A stretch of DNA of 64,000 bases, taken from the NCBI RefSeq assembly GCF_013408795.1, contig NZ_JACCCC010000001.1, positions 806,001 to 870,000 on the forward strand, read 5' to 3'. The notes under the pieces were generated by a model. The model saw nothing but the letters and a program-made list of their open reading frames with translations. It had not been told where the DNA came from and searched no databases. The stretch's first letter is position 1; each line of letters starts with the position of its first letter. The translations under genes and the position numbers were made by a program. Of the stretch, positions 8,595 through 18,594 are shown one piece after another. The DNA is from Spinactinospora alkalitolerans. Lineage in GTDB: Bacteria > Actinomycetota > Actinomycetes > Streptosporangiales > Streptosporangiaceae.

Positions 8595-8900
8595 ATGGAA
8601 AGGCACACGTCCGTGGGCACCCTCTCCTGGATCAACGGCTCCTCCCCGGCTTCGCCCGCTCACGCCGTCAGCATGCTGCACAGCTACCTCTCGGCGGCCG
8701 GCGTGCGCAGGCTCTACGCGGCGAGCAACGCGCAGGTGGCGTCGCTGTCGGTCCGTACGGGGCTCACCGTGTGGTGCATCAACGGGACGTTCCGCTGGTC
8801 CGACGACCTCGGCCAGGCCGTCACCCACCCGGCCGACGACCCCGAGGGCGCCGCCCGCCGCCTCAACGGCCTGGCGGCCCCGCTGAGCGCCGCTGCCTGA
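8595..8900 (+). CDS. Hypothetical protein, about 100 aa
   Basis: A 101-residue protein (95 if the GTG at 8613 is the start; GGAAAGG precedes that codon by about ten bases). It contains HAVSMLHSYLSAAGVRRLYA, then VRTGLTVWCINGTFRWS, an alpha/beta pattern without a known catalytic motif. Codon use is that of a genuine gene. No function can be assigned; the NUDIX gene follows 52 bases downstream and is probably transcribed separately. Confidence 0.6.
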   Translation: MERHTSVGTLSWINGSSPASPAHAVSMLHSYLSAAGVRRLYAASNAQVASLSVRTGLTVWCINGTFRWSDDLGQAVTHPADDPEGAARRLNGLAAPLSAAA

Positions 8901-8952
8901 GGGCCCGTCTCGGGAGCCCGCCTGTCGGGGCCGTTGAGTAGCGTGGGGCCTT

Positions 8953-9399
8953 GTGACCGAACCCCTGATTGTCGTCGGCGCGGCGATCGTCCGCGACGGA
9001 GCGCTCCTCGCCGCGCAGCGCGCGGAGCCGCAGCGGATGCGCGGACGCTGGGAACTGCCCGGCGGCAAGGTCGATCCCGGCGAGACCGATGAGGTCGCCC
9101 TGGTCCGCGAGTGCCACGAGGAGCTCGGGGTGCGGGTCCGCCTGCTGGAGCGGATCGGCGGCGACGTCGTCCTGCCGCCGCATTCTCCCGGCTCCGCCGC
9201 CGTTCTGCGGGTGTGGGTCGCCGACCTCCTCGACGGGGAGCCCGCGCCGCTGGAGCACCTGGCGCTGCGCTGGCTCACCGCCGACGCGCTGACCGACGTC
9301 GACTGGCTGCCGGGCGACCTGCCCTTCCTCGAACACGTCCGGCCCTACCTGGGAACGGACCTGGAGGCGAGCGACCCCCTGCCCGGCGCCCGCGGCTGA
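8953..9399 (+). CDS. NUDIX hydrolase (MutT-like)
   Basis: A 148-residue NUDIX protein. The Nudix box GxxxxxExxxxxxxREUxEExGU is intact as GKVDPGETDEVALVRECHEELGV (described in two parts: GKVDPGE and RECHEELGV). The preceding RGRWELPGGKV and the C-terminal LRWLTADAL..VDWLPGDLPFLE match the 8-oxo-dGTP diphosphatase (MutT/NUDT1) subgroup, so sanitising oxidised nucleotides is likely. The GTG start has no Shine-Dalgarno sequence; a TAGCGT -10-like element at 8939-8944 eight bases upstream suggests a leaderless transcript. Confidence 0.88.
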   Translation: MTEPLIVVGAAIVRDGALLAAQRAEPQRMRGRWELPGGKVDPGETDEVALVRECHEELGVRVRLLERIGGDVVLPPHSPGSAAVLRVWVADLLDGEPAPLEHLALRWLTADALTDVDWLPGDLPFLEHVRPYLGTDLEASDPLPGARG

Positions 9400-9440
9400 G
9401 GCGGCGCCGGACCGGGGGCCGGGCGGGGCGGCGCGTCCGG

Positions 9441-10472
9441 CTATGCCTCGCCCGCGGCGGCCTCGGCCAGCTCGGGGGCGAACTTGTCCACCGCCCACGG
9501 CAGGCTCAGCGGGCTCACCGCCGACATCGCCATCGCCACGGCGGGGTCGTCGAAGGCGACGTAGCCGCCGTTCTGGACCGCGGGAATCTTCGAAAAGACC
9601 GGATTGTCCTCGGCGTCCCGGCGGTCCTGCTCGGTGTTGAACCACATGACCATCACGTCGGCGTCGACCTGGTCGGCGTTCTCCATGCTGGTCGTGCCGT
9701 AGAACTGGCCGTCGGCCACGTCGAGCTCGTCGGTGATGGCGGCGGGCTCGAAGCCGAGCTGCTTCATCACCTCCGCCCGCGGCTCCCCGGCGATGTAGAA
9801 GGCGAGCTGCCCGTCGGGGGTGACGGTGCCGAACACGAACGACTTGCCCGCGAACTCCGGGTGCTCCTCGGCGACGCCGTCGATGTAGGCGTCGGTGTCG
9901 TCCACCAGCCCCTGCGCCTCGTCCTCCCGGCCCAGCGCCCTGCCGATCGCGAGGGTCTGCTCCTGCCACTCGGTCTGCCACGGCTTGTCGAGGTAGGGGA
10001 TCGTCGGGGCGACCTGGGAGAGGTCCTCGTACTGGCCCTCCTCCAGGCCCGACTGCACGCCGAGGATCAGGTCCGGCGCCAGGTTGGCGACCTGCTCGAC
10101 CGGGATGCCGTCGTCGTTGCTGATCAGGGCCGGCGTCTCGCCGCCGAGCTCCTCCAGCCTCTCCCGGTCCCACGGCAGCAGCCCGTCCTCGCCGGCGCCG
10201 AAGGTCGACTCCGCGATGCCCACGGGCACGACGTCCAGGGCCAGCAGGGTGCCCTCGTCGGACCAGCCCACGGTGACGATGCGCTCCGGCCGCTCGGTGA
10301 TCTCGGTGGAGCCGAAGGCGTGCTCGACGGTGACGGGGTAGGCGCCGCTGCCGCCGCCGGCCGATGAGTCGGCCTCTTCGGTCCCGGTCGCGGTGCCGCA
10401 GCCGGTCATGACGGTGGCGGCGGCCACGGCGAGCGCGCCGGCGCGCCACGCCTGGGGGCGTGTCATCAGCAT
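9441..10472 (-). CDS. Siderophore-binding ABC lipoprotein (FepB/FecB type)
   Basis: A 343-residue iron-siderophore substrate-binding protein of ABC importers. It starts with a lipoprotein signal peptide ending in VMTGC (lipidated Cys near residue 25) and has the TroA/FhuD-type fold: ITERPERIVTVGWSDEGTLLALDVVPVG, then NLAPDLILG and later ADVMVMWF. It would be anchored outside the membrane and pass ferric siderophores to a permease. No permease or ATPase gene is adjacent, so it must share a transporter encoded elsewhere. CGGAGG precedes the ATG by six bases. A strong iron box lies 82 bases upstream, implying repression by IdeR/DmdR when iron is plentiful. Confidence 0.9.
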   Translation of the reverse strand: MLMTRPQAWRAGALAVAAATVMTGCGTATGTEEADSSAGGGSGAYPVTVEHAFGSTEITERPERIVTVGWSDEGTLLALDVVPVGIAESTFGAGEDGLLPWDRERLEELGGETPALISNDDGIPVEQVANLAPDLILGVQSGLEEGQYEDLSQVAPTIPYLDKPWQTEWQEQTLAIGRALGREDEAQGLVDDTDAYIDGVAEEHPEFAGKSFVFGTVTPDGQLAFYIAGEPRAEVMKQLGFEPAAITDELDVADGQFYGTTSMENADQVDADVMVMWFNTEQDRRDAEDNPVFSKIPAVQNGGYVAFDDPAVAMAMSAVSPLSLPWAVDKFAPELAEAAAGEA

Positions 10473-10553
10473 GGAAAACCTCCGGAGTCGGGAGACGAGG
10501 GTCCCTCACTCCGCGGGCGCGGCGAAGCGGCGGCACTCGATGAGCACCAGAAG

Positions 10554-10572
10554 TGAGGTACGCCTATCCTAA
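10554..10572 (-). promoter_or_regulatory. Iron box (IdeR/DmdR1 operator)
   Basis: On the minus strand the 19-mer TTAGGATAGGCGTACCTCA matches the actinobacterial iron-box consensus TTAGGTTAGGCTAACCTAA at 15 of 19 positions, with both half-sites present. It sits upstream of the siderophore-binding lipoprotein gene. Confidence 0.8.
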
Positions 10573-10628
10573 GTCCATCTTGTCTGGTTTTACACCCTTA
10601 GATGGTGCTGGTGATCGAGCGGGGTGCC

Positions 10629-10655
10629 CCCGGACGCCCGGGCCCCGCGTCCGGG
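10629..10655. terminator. Hairpin upstream of typA
   Basis: Arms CCCGGACGC and GCGTCCGGG (perfect, nine bases) around a 9-base loop. It lies in the roughly 300-base divergent region between the iron box and typA; it could insulate the two promoters or be part of the typA leader. Confidence 0.35.
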
Positions 10656-10773
10656 CCCGCTGCGCATACGTCCTGACCTGCACGTTTCCTGGGGTGCTAC
10701 CGGGCACCGCATAAACTGGTGAAAGGCCGCGGGAGTCGCGGTGTTTCCCAGCAGATGAGATCGAGACTTTCGC

Positions 10774-12660
<1,887 letters not shown>

Positions 12661-12684
12661 CCGCACCGCCGCTGCCACCGCCGG

Positions 12685-12768
12685 CCCGGGAGCGCAAGAG
12701 GCCGTCGACCCGGAAGTCCAGGTTGGGCCGGAAACGGGCAAAACCCGGTAACCGATGGCGCTCCCGGG
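12685..12768. repeat. Inverted repeat downstream of typA
   Basis: Perfect 11-base arms CCCGGGAGCGC (12685-12695) and GCGCTCCCGGG (12758-12768), 62 bases apart, in the gap between typA and the FAD monooxygenase. It may fold into a long-looped hairpin that reduces read-through, or be part of a regulatory site. Function is uncertain. Confidence 0.4.
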
Positions 12769-12850
12769 GCAGCGATCCTAGCCTGGGTCTTCACGGACCC
12801 ACGGCGATCCGGTGCGCCGGGGTCGCTCCTCTGCCGCGAAGGACAGCTCA

Positions 12851-14029
12851 ATGGCCCAGCCCCATGCCGTCGTGATCGGAGGCGGCATCGGCGGACTGTC
12901 CGCCGGCGTCGCCCTGCGTCGCAAGGGGTGGGCCGTGACCGTCTGCGAGCGTGCGCCCGCCCTGGATCCCGCCGGGGCGGGCATCGGCATGGCCCCCAAC
13001 GCCCTGCGCGCCCTGGACGTGCTCGGCATCGGCGACGACGTCCGCGCGCTGGGCGCCTCCCGGTACGAGGGGGCCGTCCGCCGCAAGGACGGCCGCAGCC
13101 TGCTGCGCGTCAGCGCCTCCGACATGCGCAGGCGGTTCGGCGACGCCATCGCCCTCCTGCTCCGCTCGGAACTGGTCGACGTCCTGCTCGGCCGGCTGCC
13201 CGGGGACGCGCTGCACACCGCGACCACCGTCACCAGCGTCGAGCCGGGCGACACCCGCCGACTGGCCCGGGTCGGCACCGACACGGGCGAGCTCACCGCC
13301 GACCTCGTGGTCGCGGCCGACGGCGTCCGCTCGACCGTCCGGCCGACCCTGTTCCTGGAGCACCCGGGCCACGTCTACGCCGGGTTCACCAGTTGGCGCG
13401 TCGTGGTGCCCAGCCCCGAGCCGCCGGTCCTGTTCGGCGAGAGCTGGGGGCGCGGCGGGGTCGTCGGCGTGCTCCCGCTGGGCAACGGGCGGCTCTACTG
13501 CTACGCCACCGCCAACGGGCCGGCGGGGGAGACGGCGAAGGACGAGAAGGCCGAACTGCTCGCCCGCCTGGCCGACTGGCACGACCCGATCCCGCGGCTG
13601 TTCGAGGCCGCGCCGCCGGAGGAGGTGCTGCGCACCGACATCTGGCACGTCGACACCCCGTTGCCCGCCTACCACAAGGGCAGAGTCGCCCTCCTGGGCG
13701 ACGCCGCGCACGCCATGACCCCCAATCTCGGCCAGGGCGCATGCCAGGCCATCGAGGACGCCGTGGTCCTGGCGCACCACGTCAACGAGTCCACGGCCTA
13801 CCTGCCGACCGCGCTGCAGTCCTACACCGACGCCCGGCTGCCCCGCACCACCGGGATCGTGCAGAAGTCCGCGCAGCTCGCCGAGGCCGTGCAGAGCGAG
13901 TCCCCGCTGCTCACCACGTTGCGCGACACCGGGGCGGGCATCCTGGGCCGCCTCGCGCCCCGGCTGATGTCGCAGTACCTGCAGATCCAGGACTGGCACC
14001 CGCCGGCGGAACAGGCGGCGCGGGCCTGA
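12851..14029 (+). CDS. FAD-dependent aromatic monooxygenase (PHBH family)
   Basis: A 392-residue group A flavoprotein monooxygenase. It has the N-terminal dinucleotide motif GGGIGGLSAG, the DG motif VVAADGVRSTVR and the GD motif GRVALLGDAAHAMTPNLGQG, in the expected order and spacing. Such enzymes hydroxylate or epoxidise aromatic or polyketide substrates using NAD(P)H; the substrate is unknown. There is no signal peptide. Start ATG 12851 is supported by AAGGACAG six bases upstream. It stands alone, followed by a repeat-rich non-coding region. Confidence 0.9.
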   Translation: MAQPHAVVIGGGIGGLSAGVALRRKGWAVTVCERAPALDPAGAGIGMAPNALRALDVLGIGDDVRALGASRYEGAVRRKDGRSLLRVSASDMRRRFGDAIALLLRSELVDVLLGRLPGDALHTATTVTSVEPGDTRRLARVGTDTGELTADLVVAADGVRSTVRPTLFLEHPGHVYAGFTSWRVVVPSPEPPVLFGESWGRGGVVGVLPLGNGRLYCYATANGPAGETAKDEKAELLARLADWHDPIPRLFEAAPPEEVLRTDIWHVDTPLPAYHKGRVALLGDAAHAMTPNLGQGACQAIEDAVVLAHHVNESTAYLPTALQSYTDARLPRTTGIVQKSAQLAEAVQSESPLLTTLRDTGAGILGRLAPRLMSQYLQIQDWHPPAEQAARA

Positions 14030-14591
14030 ACGACGCGGGTCCTCTCCTGTCCCGCCCTCTTCTCGCCGACGCTTCTTGACCGTGAGTTTCAACCTCGACC
14101 ATCGGGGGTCGTGAAGTCTCAGCCGGAGGAGGGATCCGCGGTGGTTGGGTGATGGTGCATGCCGTCCCCGGCCTCAGGGGGGTTGAAGCCTCAGCCCAAG
14201 GAGGGACTCGCGGTGACCGGGCGATCCTCTCGTGTGGCCGAAGGCCCTTGATAGGGATCGCGCCGGCGCCGCGCCGCCCACGCCGCCACCGTGCGTGCCA
14301 GGGCGCGGCCGTGGTTTCGGTGCGCGGTGAGGGCGCGGGCCGCCGTGTCCGCTCGCCTCGGCCACCGAGGGCGTGAGACACCGGCCACAGGGGTTTGAAC
14401 CCCGGCCCGAGGACGCGATCGCGCACCGCCGCCGTGGGCGCGGGTCGAACTATGGGCCTTCGGCCACGCGAGAGAATCGCCCACCCGCGCGCCGTCCTTC
14501 TGGGGCCGGCCTTCACGACCCCCTGGGGCCGAGGTGGAGGGGGCTCACCCGCGCGCCGTCCCTTCGCGGGATCCGGGAGGGAACGCGGGTG
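14030..14591. other. Non-coding region carrying R2 repeats
   Basis: About 560 bases between convergent genes. No gene is credible. Most of it is made of direct and inverted copies of repeat R2 (see next entry), including GTGTGGCCGAAGGCC near 14240 and its inverse GGGCCTTCGGCCACGC near 14454. Confidence 0.6.
14104..14580. repeat. Dispersed repeat R2, composite locus 1
   Basis: Contains a partial unit near 14115 (CTCAGCCGGAGGAGGGATCC), a full unit near 14190-14252 (CAAGGAGGGACTCGCGGTGA, CCGGGCGATCCTCTC, TGTGGCCGAAGGCCC) and an inverted unit from 14454 (GGGCCTTCGGCCACGCGAGA, then ATCGCCCACCCGCGCGCC). The same pieces recur at 46216-46360 and 61205-61470. It resembles a non-autonomous, palindromic intergenic element. 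Confidence 0.75.
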
Positions 14592-15305
14592 TCAGCGGAG
14601 CCGCGGGAGCCCCCAGATCCCAGCCAGCGCCGCGGGGGTGAGCACCGAGGCGGGGGCGCCCTGCGCGGCGAGGCGGCCTTCGGCGAGGAGCAGGCAGTGA
14701 TCGGCGCGCATGGCCGCTTCGAGGTCGTGCGTCGCCTGGACCACCGTGGTGCCGTCGGCCCCGGCCCGGTCGAGGACGGCGGAGATGCGCTCGCGCGCCT
14801 CGGCGTCGAGTCCGGTGGTCGGTTCGTCGAGCAGCAGCAGATCCGACTCCTGCGCCAGGCCCTGGGCGACGAGGGCGCGCTGGCGCTGCCCGCCGGAGAG
14901 CTCGCCCAGCCGCCGGGGCGCGAGGTCGAGGACGCCCAGGTGCGCCATGCACTCCATGACGATCCGGTGGTCCCGCTTCGTCAGCCGCCGCCACGGGCCG
15001 CGGTGCGCCCAGCGGCCCATGGCCACGGTCTCCTCGACGGTGATGGGCAGGGCGTCGGAGACGGCGCTGCGCTGCACCACGACGGCCGGGCGGCGGGCGT
15101 GCGAGCGCCGCACCGATCCGCCCGTCGGGGCGACGACGCCGGCGGCCACGCTCAGCAGCGTCGACTTCCCCGACCCGTTGGGCCCCACCACGGCGGTCAC
15201 GCCGGAACGGGGGACGCGGGCCGTGATCCCGTGCAGGACCGTCCCGCGCCCGTACCCGGCGAAGAGCCCGTGCAGGGTGATCGCCGTCTCATCTCGCTGC
15301 TCCAT
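14592..15305 (-). CDS. aztA: Zinc ABC transporter ATPase AztA
   Basis: A 237-residue ABC ATPase of the zinc/manganese family. Walker A is GPNGSGKST (about 40-48), the signature is LSGGQRQRALVAQ, Walker B LLLLDEPT and the switch His is in ATHDL. It would energise the AztB permease encoded divergently. The short family length and pairing with AztC/AztD genes favour AztA over ZnuC. GGAGG lies six bases before the ATG. The promoter (TATAAT at 15338-15343, minus strand) is embedded in a Zur box, so zinc repression is expected. Confidence 0.9.
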   Translation of the reverse strand: MEQRDETAITLHGLFAGYGRGTVLHGITARVPRSGVTAVVGPNGSGKSTLLSVAAGVVAPTGGSVRRSHARRPAVVVQRSAVSDALPITVEETVAMGRWAHRGPWRRLTKRDHRIVMECMAHLGVLDLAPRRLGELSGGQRQRALVAQGLAQESDLLLLDEPTTGLDAEARERISAVLDRAGADGTTVVQATHDLEAAMRADHCLLLAEGRLAAQGAPASVLTPAALAGIWGLPRLR

Positions 15306-15317
15306 GCCGTCCTCCGT

Positions 15318-15338
15318 CGAAAACGATAACGGTTTTCA
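15318..15338. promoter_or_regulatory. Zur box between aztA and aztB
   Basis: Inverted repeat GAAAAC-N7-GTTTTC (15319-15324 / 15332-15337), flanked to read TGAAAACCGTTATCGTTTTC on the minus strand. This fits the actinobacterial Zur operator. The whole aztA-aztB gap is only 40 bases, so a bound Zur would block both divergent promoters; a TATAAT at 15338-15343 faces aztA. Confidence 0.85.
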
Positions 15339-15345
15339 TTATAGA

Positions 15346-16233
15346 ATGCCGGACATGGAGTGGTTGTCCGATCCCTTCGGGGTCTCCTTCGTGCAGCGGG
15401 CGCTGTGGGGCGGGATCCTCGTCTCACTGATCTGCGCCCTGGCCGGGACCTGGGTGGTGCTGCGCGGCATGGCGTTCCTGGGCGACGCGATGTCGCACGG
15501 GATGCTCCCCGGCGTCGCGCTGGCCTCGCTGCTCGGCGGCAATCTGCTCCTCGGCGCCGCGCTCAGCGCGGGCGCGATGGCCCTCGGGGTCACGGCGCTC
15601 GCCCGCTCGCCCCGGTTGTCGCAGGACACGGTCATCGGCCTGCTCTTCGTCGGGATGCTCTCCCTGGGCGTGATCATCGTGTCGCACTCGCAGTCCTTCG
15701 CCGTCGACCTGACCGGCCTCCTCTTCGGCGACGTCCTCGCGGTGCGCCCGCGCGACCTGCTCCACCTGGCCGTCGCGCTGGCCGTGGCGGCCCCCGCCGC
15801 GCTGCTGGGCCACCGCTCCTTCACGGCCCTGGCGTTCGACCGGCGCAAGGCGCACACCCTGGGACTGCGGCCCCGATGGGCCCACGCGCTGCTGCTCGGG
15901 CTCATCACGCTCGCCATCGTCGCCTCGTTCCGCGTCGTCGGCACCCTCCTCGTCTTCGGGCTGCTCATCGCGCCGCCCGCGGCGATGGCGCTGTGGGCCC
16001 GGCGGATCCCGGCGATCATGCTCGGCGCCGCGCTGCTGGGCAGCGCTTCGACCGCGTTCGGCCTGCTCGTGTCGTGGCACCTGGGAACAGCGGCGGGCGC
16101 GACGATCGCCGCCACCGCCGTGGCGCTGTTCTTCCTCTCCGCACTGGCGGACCGCGCCCGGCGCCGACGGCCGCGCCCCGGCCCGCCGACCGCCGTCGAA
16201 ACCACGGACAAGGAGTTCGAGCACTCATCATGA
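15346..16233 (+). CDS. aztB: Zinc ABC transporter permease AztB
   Basis: A 295-residue ABC-3 family membrane permease with about eight hydrophobic segments (first from LWGGILVSLICALAGTWVVL). The MAFLGDAMSHGMLPGVALA stretch, containing the cytoplasmic coupling region, is characteristic of Znu/Azt permeases. The C-terminus is a soluble Arg/Pro-rich tail. There are candidate starts at 15346 and 15355, neither with a ribosome site, suggesting a leaderless or Zur-overlapped transcript. Its stop overlaps the aztD start (ATGA), so the + strand genes form one operon. Confidence 0.9.
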   Translation: MPDMEWLSDPFGVSFVQRALWGGILVSLICALAGTWVVLRGMAFLGDAMSHGMLPGVALASLLGGNLLLGAALSAGAMALGVTALARSPRLSQDTVIGLLFVGMLSLGVIIVSHSQSFAVDLTGLLFGDVLAVRPRDLLHLAVALAVAAPAALLGHRSFTALAFDRRKAHTLGLRPRWAHALLLGLITLAIVASFRVVGTLLVFGLLIAPPAAMALWARRIPAIMLGAALLGSASTAFGLLVSWHLGTAAGATIAATAVALFFLSALADRARRRRPRPGPPTAVETTDKEFEHSS

Positions 16234-17456
16234 CGCCGACCAGGACAACGTCCGCGGCGCTCACCGCGGTCGTCGCCGGGGCGCTGCTGGCCGGGTGCGG
16301 CACCGCCGACGGCGTCGGCGCGCCGGTCCCCGAGGAGCAGACCCAGCACGGCTACGTCGAAGGGGCCGAGGAGGCCGCCGAACCGCAGCACCGCCTCGTC
16401 ATCGCCGATACGCGGACCGGAGCGGTGCACGTCCTCGACCTGATCACCGAGGAGGCGACCGAGGTGGATCGGATCGACGGCGTCGGCGGCGTCCACGGGG
16501 ACGGCCGCTTCGCCTACCTCACCGCCGAGGACGGCGCGGCGGTGCACGTCGTCGACAGCGGGGCCTGGACCGTCGACCACGGCGACCACTCCCACTACTA
16601 CCGCGCCGAAACGCGCTCCGTCGGCACGGTCGAGGGCAACGGGCTGCGCGGCGTCGGCACCGACACGGCCGTCACCGCGCTGTCCTTCGCCGACGGTCGG
16701 GTGAGCGTCCTCGACCGCCCCGCGCTGGAGGAGGGCGACATCGCCGAGGCCGCGGCCCTCGACGGCCGGGACGGCGCCGCGCTGCCCTATGCCGGACACC
16801 TGCTCGTCCCGGCCGTCGGGGACGGCGGGGGAGGCACGGCCCCGGTGGAGGCGCTCACCAGGGGCGGCGAACCGTCCGCGTGGATCGAGGAGCCCTGCCC
16901 GGACCTCCAGGGCCAGGCCGTCACCCGCCGCGGCGCCGTCTTCGGCTGCTCCGACGGCGCCCTGCTGGTCACCGAGGACGGCGACGCGCTGCGGGGCGAG
17001 CGGATCGACTACCCGGAGGAGGTGCCCGAGGACGAGCGCGCCCGGGAGTTCCAGCACCGCCCCGGCGGTTCGACGCTGGCGGCGAAGGCCGGCGAGCGGG
17101 GCGTCTGGGTGCTCGACACGGCCGCGAAGGAGTGGACGCTGCTGGAGACCGGGCCCGCGGTGGCGGTGAACGCGGTCGGCGAGGGGGCGCCGGTCCTCGT
17201 CCTCACCGAAGACGGCACACTGCGCGCCTTCGACCCGGAGACGGGGGAGCAGACCGCCGAGACCGAGCTGCTCGACGCCCCCCTGACCGGATCGGAGGCG
17301 GCCCCGCCGGTGATCCGGGTCGACACCGGGCGCGCCTACGTCAACGACCCGGCCGCCGACGCGGTCCACGAAGTGGACTACAACGACGACCTGCGGATCG
17401 CCCGCACGTTCGATCTCGGCTTCACGCCCGACCTCATGGTCGAGACGGGGCGGTGA
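16230..17456 (+). CDS. aztD: AztD-like zinc metallochaperone lipoprotein (first copy)
   Basis: A 408-residue extracytoplasmic protein. A lipoprotein signal ends in LLAGC (Cys about 22), followed by a beta-propeller of repeated HVLDLI-, VHVVDS-, VWVLDT-type blades. A His-rich zinc-binding patch DHGDHSHYY lies near residues 113-121, and a conserved Cys pair occurs in EPCPDLQG and VFGCSDG. AztD proteins bind zinc and hand it to AztC. The gene overlaps aztB by four bases (ATGA) and its own stop overlaps the next start (GTGA), indicating tight translational coupling. It is clearly diverged from the second AztD at 18595. Confidence 0.85.
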   Translation: MTPTRTTSAALTAVVAGALLAGCGTADGVGAPVPEEQTQHGYVEGAEEAAEPQHRLVIADTRTGAVHVLDLITEEATEVDRIDGVGGVHGDGRFAYLTAEDGAAVHVVDSGAWTVDHGDHSHYYRAETRSVGTVEGNGLRGVGTDTAVTALSFADGRVSVLDRPALEEGDIAEAAALDGRDGAALPYAGHLLVPAVGDGGGGTAPVEALTRGGEPSAWIEEPCPDLQGQAVTRRGAVFGCSDGALLVTEDGDALRGERIDYPEEVPEDERAREFQHRPGGSTLAAKAGERGVWVLDTAAKEWTLLETGPAVAVNAVGEGAPVLVLTEDGTLRAFDPETGEQTAETELLDAPLTGSEAAPPVIRVDTGRAYVNDPAADAVHEVDYNDDLRIARTFDLGFTPDLMVETGR

Positions 17457-18406
17457 ACCCGATGGCGAAACAGGACGCGCGCCGGCCGCGCCGCTCCGCC
17501 GCGGCCCTCGCGGCGATCGGCCTCGCGCTGCTCGTCCCGCTGGCGGGGTGCTCGGCCGTCGGGGAGGACCGCTCCGGCGTGGTCGTCACCACCAACATCC
17601 TCGGCGACGTCACCCGCGCCGTCATCGGCGACGAGGCCGAGGTGACCGTGCTGATGAAGCCGAACGCCGACCCGCACTCCTTCGGCGTCTCGGCCAGGCA
17701 GGCCGCCCGGATCGAAAACGCCGAGCTGGTCGTCTACAACGGCCTCGGCCTCGAAGAAGGCGTGCTGCGCAACGTCGGGGCGGCGCAGGAGGCCGGGGTG
17801 CCGACCCTCGCCGCGGGCGAGGCGGCCGACCCCGTCGACTACGCCGAGGGGGAGACCGCCGGGCAGCCCGACCCCCACTTCTGGACCGACCCGGTCCGGA
17901 TGGGCGCGGTCGTCGACCTGATCGCCGAGAGGACGATCGACGAGGTCGGCGGCGTCGACGCCGAGGCGGTCCGCGCCAACGCCGCGGCCTACCGCGGCGA
18001 GCTCGCCGAACTCGACGCGTGGATGACCGAGCGCTTCGCGGACATCGCGCCGGAGCGGCGCAGCCTGGTGACCAACCACCACGTCTTCGGCTACTTCGCA
18101 CAGCGCTACGGATTCGAGGTCGTCGGCACCGTGATCCCCAGCGGTACGACGCTCGCCTCGCCCAGCGCCTCCGACCTGGAGTCGCTCGCCGACGCGGTCC
18201 GCGAGGCCGGGGTGCCGGCGGTCTTCGCCGACTCCTCCCAACCCGACCGCCTCGCCCGCGCCATGGCCGAGGAGACCGGCCTGGAGATCGAGGTCGTCGC
18301 CCTGTTCTCGGAGTCCCTGACCGGGGAAGAGGGCGGCGCCCCCACCTACCTGCAGATGATGCGGGCCAACACCGAGGCCGTCGTCGGCGGCCTCGCCGAG
18401 GAGTGA
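17453..18406 (+). CDS. aztC: Zinc-binding ABC lipoprotein AztC
   Basis: A 317-residue cluster A-I substrate-binding protein. The lipobox is PLAGC after a basic N-terminus. Probable zinc ligands are the His residues in NADPHSF, QPDPHFW and TNHHVFGYFA and the Asp in VFADSSQPD. The long His-rich loop usual in ZnuA is absent (the loop before QPDPHFW has no His), which is the feature that makes AztC depend on the AztD chaperone. GTG 17453 overlaps the aztD stop; ATG 17462 is an alternative start. It passes zinc to AztB/AztA. Confidence 0.92.
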   Translation: MNPMAKQDARRPRRSAAALAAIGLALLVPLAGCSAVGEDRSGVVVTTNILGDVTRAVIGDEAEVTVLMKPNADPHSFGVSARQAARIENAELVVYNGLGLEEGVLRNVGAAQEAGVPTLAAGEAADPVDYAEGETAGQPDPHFWTDPVRMGAVVDLIAERTIDEVGGVDAEAVRANAAAYRGELAELDAWMTERFADIAPERRSLVTNHHVFGYFAQRYGFEVVGTVIPSGTTLASPSASDLESLADAVREAGVPAVFADSSQPDRLARAMAEETGLEIEVVALFSESLTGEEGGAPTYLQMMRANTEAVVGGLAEE

Positions 18407-18420
18407 GGAACCGCTCCTCG

Positions 18421-18529
18421 ACGCGCTTCGACCGCCGCGTTCGCTGGGCGAGGAGGGGCTTTTCGGCTCGGAACCGCTGTGCCGCCGGCGGCCTGCGCGC
18501 ACTGCGGCAGCCGCCCCCTCTGCGGGTCC
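18421..18529 (-). repeat. Dispersed intergenic repeat R1, copy C
   Basis: Lies between aztC and the second aztD. Read on the minus strand it contains GGCGGCTGCCGCAGTGCGCG, GCCGCCGGCGGCACAGC, TCCGAGCC and GCGAACGCGGCGGTCGAAGC, in the same order as copies B and D. Confidence 0.75.
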
Positions 18530-18594
18530 GATGGCCGGACATCAGTCGGACATCGCGGCCCGCCGCGCGATCCCCTCACCGGAATGGAAGAAGG

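Noticed and set aside
14104-14580. Possible CRISPR-like array because of repeated words
   Set aside because: Units are irregularly spaced, occur in both orientations and recur at distant loci, so they are dispersed repeats, not an array.
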